From Parus major (taxonomy: Eukaryota; Chordata; Aves; Passeriformes; Paridae): DNA of 64,000 nucleotides. Made by a program: the position numbers and the translations under genes. Below, piece by piece: positions 59,101 to 64,000 of the stretch. The notes below the pieces were generated by a model. That model was not told where the DNA came from, did no database searches, and saw only the letters and a list, made by a program, of their open reading frames with translations. The stretch covers positions 10,274,372 through 10,338,371 of the forward strand of contig NC_031770.1 in the NCBI RefSeq assembly GCF_001522545.3. The letters are read 5' to 3'. Numbering within the stretch: position 1 is the first letter of the stretch; every line of letters starts with the position of its first letter.

Positions 59101-62100
59101 CAGTTCCTACTTTTTCAGCATCAAGTATGCTCTTGCACTGGCAAAGGTGCACTTCACCTAGCAAGCCATTTCATCAGAAAGTATTTTAGCTCTCTGGGGA
59201 GAGTTTAAAGTGACAATCAAAATATAATCATAAATATTGAGTATTAGAATTTCACTGAAAAGGCTGTTGCTAATGTTTGCTTGTTCCTTAAAGAAAAATA
59301 CTTATTTTTATGAAGATACATATCCCTGGTGATTTCAGACCAGAGAAAGTATATTGAATAAAAGGCTGCTGTTTGCCCTTAACTTTGAAAGAAATGATCC
59401 TAATTTCTTACCCTGTATGTAGCTTCTGGTATTTGCTACATTGGGGTGTTTAGTTACTGTATATCAGTAACTATTATGACCCCTCTGCCAGGTAGATGCT
59501 TTTAAGAAAAGGAAAGTGAAGAGAGATACAATATTTTGGGAAAAAAAAAAAATCCTTTAATCCATAATCCTGATGTGATTACCTCAGGTTTTTCCAGGAA
59601 GAATTGTGCATGAGAATCTCAGCTTCATGTTAAACCAGGGCAGAAAATACTCTTTGATCATAAAACATGCTTTAAGATCCAACAAAGCCCCAACAGAAGT
59701 GATATTACATGGATTACTGGTATCTTAAACACTGAAAAGAAATGTATGTGGAAACACCCATTCTGTAAATAAGTTAAAGCAAAAAAGCCAAGAACAAATT
59801 CTCAGTTAATCTGTAATATCTGATCAGCCTCAGATATTAAACTGCAAAATACATAATGATACATATTTATATAAAGAAAGAAAAACTTATTGGCAAATCA
59901 GCCCACAGGAAGAACAACACAGCCCCAGGGGAGAGGCACATCTCCTGAGCAAAATAACATGACAACATCCAGAACGCAAGTTTAAATATAATCTTAGTGC
60001 CAAGCCATGTGGTGCAATCTTGCAATCTTGGTGCAAAACTAATGCATTAATTTTCTATCAATGGCAAGGTCAGGTATAAATCTGGGACTGAAGTGTGCAG
60101 GTAAGCCAACACTGCACAGCAGTGGCTGCCCACCACGTGGAGCAGTGCTGGTGCAGAGGGGCAGGAAGGGCATGACAAGGAGGATGCTCCCGATCTCTCT
60201 CCCACCCCTCTGAGCAGATTCATGTCTGGCTGAAATTTCATACCAAAAGGGCTTTACAGACATGCTCAGAGAGGGAGAACAGGATAAAAAAGGACATAAA
60301 GAAGGGGGCAGGTAGCTATAGATGTTTTAAGAGAAAGCCAGCAAGGTAGATAAAAACCCCAAGAGGATAAAACCGTGTGCCAAAGAAAAGATGGGCTGTT
60401 AAAACGGAAAAAATGAACCAGCAGTGATGAGCTCTAAATATCACAAGATGAAGGCAAATGCAGGCTAAAGTGCAACTGCTTTATAATTTTATTTTTAGTC
60501 ATATTGTTAAAGAAAATGGGCTTTCAAAGCTGATGGCTAGCATGTTCATCTGCCTTTAATCTTAATATAGATCTGCCAGGATCTATAAAGACTACAACAC
60601 CAGCATAAAGCAAACTTTTAATGTTGCTGTAAAATCTTTACTGAAGAAGAGTTCAAATTCCAATTTACAGATCCTGAATCAAATTTTTCAAAGTTTCAAA
60701 GCACGATATTTTCAAATGTTCCTCATTAGAAGTGTTTTTAAGAGTACCTAGGGAAAAAGGTTCATTTTTTTCTCTTATCAGGAATGGCAAGGCTAGCAAG
60801 AATTAATGCACACAAGTTGTGATGGATTCTCAAACACAGAAACATCTCTCTCCAGTCAGAAAACGTTTACAAAATTTGACAAAATTCACATAAACTTGGT
60901 GTAGTGGCATTTATGAACCAGTCACTTCCAAATCCCCATTCCCAACCACATCAGGTCTCACACACAGAGTCTTCCCCTTATGAAAGAGCTGACTGACTAA
61001 ATTTCAGAGAAGGCAAGCAGGAAGCAAAGTTATTTATTGAAGCAGAAGGAGCAGATACTTCACCAAGCAGCCTGGCCTTCTACTGGGTAGAGATCTAGAT
61101 CCAACCCAGAAACACTGAGAAGAATCAGAGCGACTTCTGGAAAGGTACATTTTCTACAGAGCACTTCTTTGCTTCTGTTGAACCATGAAATATTAATGTC
61201 AATTCATTACATATAAATGCATTTGTATATTCCCCTGTTATCATGTGTCCAAATGAAAACAGTCTGTTGTGAATAATTTATTCCTGAATCATCAGCCAGC
61301 TTTCCTCTTCAAAGCCAGATCTTCATTATTCATCAAATGCCATCTATGGCTGACAACTTAGAAAATATGTTCTCTGCTAAACTTAAGAAAGGTACCAGTA
61401 TATGTGCATTTGATGTGCTACAAAACTTGATATTTAGAAGAGATGTACTAATAAAGTAAAAATACTTATAAAGACTATAAAACATGACAGTTTCAAGTTA
61501 GTGAGCTGGATCCAGTGTGCAGGAACAACTTGTTCAACCTCCAGTAAGAGTCTCTGTGACCAGTCTTTCCAGGAGATCCCCAAATCCCTGTGGTTTCCCA
61601 AAACTCATCCCATCACAGGAGCATACAGCCTGATACACAGTGCCTCAACCCAAAGATTTACAGCAGACAACTTATTTAATCCACAGCTAAAGGCCATGTG
61701 AAACCAGAGCTCCTTAGAATAAATGTACATTGACTCAAGTGGTGACAATGCTACTTACTCCATGGTTGTTTTGGTAAGCACCAGTTTAACTCACACCAAG
61801 TGTCAGGCTTGCCACAGCTCACTGGTGTCCTCAGGGAAGGAGGCAAAATTGTGTTTGATGGCAGATCCAAAAATGCATTTACACAACCATATTCCTTTGC
61901 AGCATGAAGGAGCATTGCTAAAATAATTAATTTTGATTTTGTTGTGGGGCTCTTCAGTAAGAGACATTATAGGGTCTCAGAAATGTGTATTCTTCCTCCA
62001 TGTTCACATCCCCTGACTCTCTCTGCAGAGGGTGAAAGACATCTAAATGACCTTGCTGCTTGATGTTATTGTAAAAATCCATTATTGGGGGAAAAAGGAG

Positions 62101-63420
62101 TTTCAAAACAGGAGTCACTAACTACATAATCCCCTTATGAAACACAACAGCGATTCTGAGTTAAGGATGCATTTTTTAATGGATCCCATTTACTCACTAA
62201 TGTACTCAATGTACTTATTATAATGTGTTCCCTGTAACCTTTTTATTCAAAGTAACCTTTTTCCATTTGCTGCTAACAGAAGACAATAATTTTCAATCTT
62301 GAGATCCTGAGCAGAAAACTCCACTTCTTTGAGGTGAGGAAAAAACCTGAAGCCACACACCATTATTGGTCACTGCAGAGATCCATGAGTGGAAGGCTCA
62401 GGGAAGATTAGCTTCCACTGACTGCAAAGGAAAGTGAACTGACAGAATGAGTCCAACATTCTGTCTCTGTAGGATCCCAGCTTAGATGTATGCTCATCCT
62501 GGTCTTGGCTTAGCCATACAGTTTGAATTCAATCATTCCTGTGCACATGGATATTCCAGGTGTGTGCACCTATGTATGGATTGAGGTATTCCTAATTCAG
62601 GTATTCTTGCTATTAAAATACTATAAAATACAAGGAACCTTGCTAAACATTAACTGTTAACCTCAAAATGCCCAAATCAGCTCATGGCATGATTTGCAGT
62701 AGCTACTGCTAAGAAAAGAGGTTTTCAAATTTACTAAAACATTGCAGAAATAAAAGATACCAAATTGAAACACGCTTTCTGTCAGAAAACAACAGTAAAT
62801 GTGATGATGAGAAGCTGTTAGCTGCACATTCCTATGGACTATAAAGATAAAAAAAAGGAAGGCAATGTTCAGCACTGATACAGTTATAAATATATATATA
62901 CAGATATCTTTCAGATAAGGCCAGATTGCATAATGTGACAGGTAATAAGGATGTACTTCTAACATAAGAATGGGTGTTATGTAAAATAAAAAGGAGTCTT
63001 TCCTCTCATTTGTTCTAAAATGTAATTTGTGAACTTTACTCTTTTTCAGCTCCTACTCTGCATATTTTAACTAATTTTAGCGTTGAATTAAAGGAAAAAA
63101 AGACTAATTGAATTTGTAGTGCATAACATTCAAACAGAATTATAAGATCACGTTTGATTTCTACATCCTCTGGTTTTTCAAGCTTAATGTAAAGAAAGCT
63201 ATCAATACATATATGATGAAAATAAAGAAGCAAAAATTGTATTCACCACCCAGAATGTTTCTTTGTATGCAAAGATGGACCTCAATTTCAAGTCCATTAA
63301 AGGGCCAGTGGGGATGAACCAAGTGGCTTGATTTGGATGCAGTGAACTCAGCAATAGGTAATATGCCTCAGTGCATATGTAGCTACGTCAGGTTGATATA
63401 TTTTGCAAAAAAAAGCTTAC

Positions 63421-63702
63421 CTGCCCGTTTTTTCCCAGTTCCATTTCAACTATTGCAACAGGAGTGTTCATCTGATCAATGTGTCTCAACTGTGACTTCA
63501 GGTCCACTCGCCAGTTCATGTTTTTCAAGACATTATCCCAGCGGCTCTGATTGATCAGGCTCTCGTGGATTTGAGTCCGGTGGTTCTTCCAAAATTTTGC
63601 AATGACTGCAGCCTGATCTGATGTGATGCCACCTTGTTTTTTGGTTTGGGCAGTGAGGAAAGCTTCCAGCTGATTCGAATCCATGTCTGCTGAAGCAATT
63701 GA
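63421..63702 (-). CDS. COMMD1: COMMD1 exon 2 (internal coding exon)
   Basis: COMMD1 (MURR1) is a COMM-domain subunit of the Commander/CCC complex. It acts in endosomal recycling of cargo such as copper ATPases and LDL receptor, and in turnover of NF-kappaB RelA and HIF-1. The exon is 282 bp (94 codons, phase 0 at both ends), reading from SIASADMDSNQLEAFLTAQ to VAIVEMELGKNGQ, a clear match to human residues about 61-154. On the minus strand the acceptor is TTTTCCTGCAG before TCAATTGC and the donor is CAG/GTAAGC, so splice sites rather than a start codon set the limits; the in-frame ATG at 63684 is internal Met. The exon holds the end of the N-terminal helical domain and the beginning of the COMM domain (W-R-V motif near residues 124-126). 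His101 and His134 are kept, but position 110 is Ile rather than Met. Identification is by recognised protein sequence. Confidence 0.97.
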
Positions 63703-64000
63703 CTGCAGGAAAATAAAGGGAGTAAAAGGAAAAAGCTTGCTTAACTGAGGACTTAAAGGTCACATCTTTAGGGTTCAACAAACATGGATCTTAAAAGGGT
63801 TGTATAAAACAAACTAGGTTAAGCAAATAACCTGACACCTTTCATTAAAACTCAATTTGCAAGTGTCCACTACTTATCCCAGATTCCTGCCCCAAAGCAG
63901 CTGGAGGGGAGTGGTTTGGCTCCAGCCATGAGCTGGGAGCACCTTTGGGAATTCAGTGCTGGTATGGGATAGCAAGGAGGATTCTCCCTGTGTCCTGGCC
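63703..64000 (-). other. COMMD1: COMMD1 intron 1 (3' end only)
   Basis: This is the sequence upstream of the exon 2 acceptor on the minus strand. The polypyrimidine tract (CCCTTTATTTTCCTGCAG read on the minus strand) lies at about 63703-63720. Nothing else is recognisable up to the window edge. Exon 1 and the promoter must lie beyond base 64000. Confidence 0.85.

Larger units (their letters stand above)
21194..63420 (-). other. COMMD1: COMMD1 intron 2 (42.2 kb)
   Basis: The intron is bounded by donor GTAAGC (63420 downward) and acceptor TTTTGTAG (ending at 21194). Such a long intron in this gene fits its very large genomic span in mammals. In mouse the imprinted retrogene Zrsr1 sits in a Commd1 intron, which I recall as intron 1; nothing like it appears here. 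The interval holds only repeats and unassigned sequence, itemised separately. Confidence 0.93.
51894..63420. other. COMMD1 intron 2 segment up to exon 2; no gene
   Basis: AT-rich sequence, possibly containing conserved non-coding elements (57.9-58.2 kb and 59.0-59.2 kb look unique and rich in homeodomain-type TAAT/TTAATCA words). It holds an 11-bp hairpin at 52982-53016 and an (A,T)/(CA)n run at 56092-56116. No exon, tRNA or further transposable element was recognised. Confidence 0.5.

Noticed and set aside
21194..63420. Possible nested retrogene such as the mammalian imprinted Zrsr1 in COMMD1
   Set aside because: No zinc-finger or RNA-recognition motif is present in any frame. The mammalian insertion is lineage-specific and, as I recall, lies in another intron.

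Overview
The window looks like nuclear DNA from a bird, possibly a songbird. It carries antisense copies of CR1 retrotransposons, whose 3' tails read 'ATCATAGGATG' and 'AATCACAGAATGG' on the + strand, and a probable solitary endogenous-retrovirus LTR. Two exons encode a recognisable vertebrate protein, COMMD1, with canonical GT/AG splice sites. Nothing bacterial, plasmid-like or phage-like was seen, and almost all long open frames are chance frames in non-coding DNA.

Both anchored features read on the minus strand. COMMD1 exon 2 lies at 63421-63702 and its last exon at 21086-21193, with the poly(A) signal at 21081-21086. A 42.2 kb intron separates them. COMMD1 exon 1 must lie beyond base 64000. 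I recall the order COMMD1 then B3GNT2, same strand, on human 2p15. A CpG island around 7.1-8.8 kb, interrupted by a 530-base assembly gap (7900-8429), is therefore best read as the B3GNT2 promoter and first exon. It has a strong minus-strand splice donor at 7796/7795. Bases 1 to about 7100 would then be B3GNT2 intron 1, with its main coding exon to the left of the window. This assignment rests on synteny plus CpG and splice signals, not on protein homology.

Between the two genes (about 8.9-21.05 kb) lies intergenic DNA holding a second, unassigned CpG island at about 17.25-17.81 kb. It has its own strong minus-strand donor at 17105/17104, so it may be an alternative B3GNT2 first exon or a non-coding RNA promoter. 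An old LINE-like fragment lies at 18.9-19.1 kb.

COMMD1 intron 2 contains three CR1 pieces, one probable solo LTR, a perfect three-copy 55-bp minisatellite, AT-rich simple repeats, a 20-bp perfect palindrome and several short tandem duplications. I saw no convincing nested gene, tRNA or CRISPR array. No wholly new system is evident. The most interesting points are: (1) isoleucine at COMMD1 position 110, reported in the human protein as a copper-ligand methionine; (2) a COMMD1 poly(A) signal that overlaps the stop codon; (3) the orphan CpG island with a splice donor; (4) a strong-context ATG just before the donor in the presumed B3GNT2 first exon.
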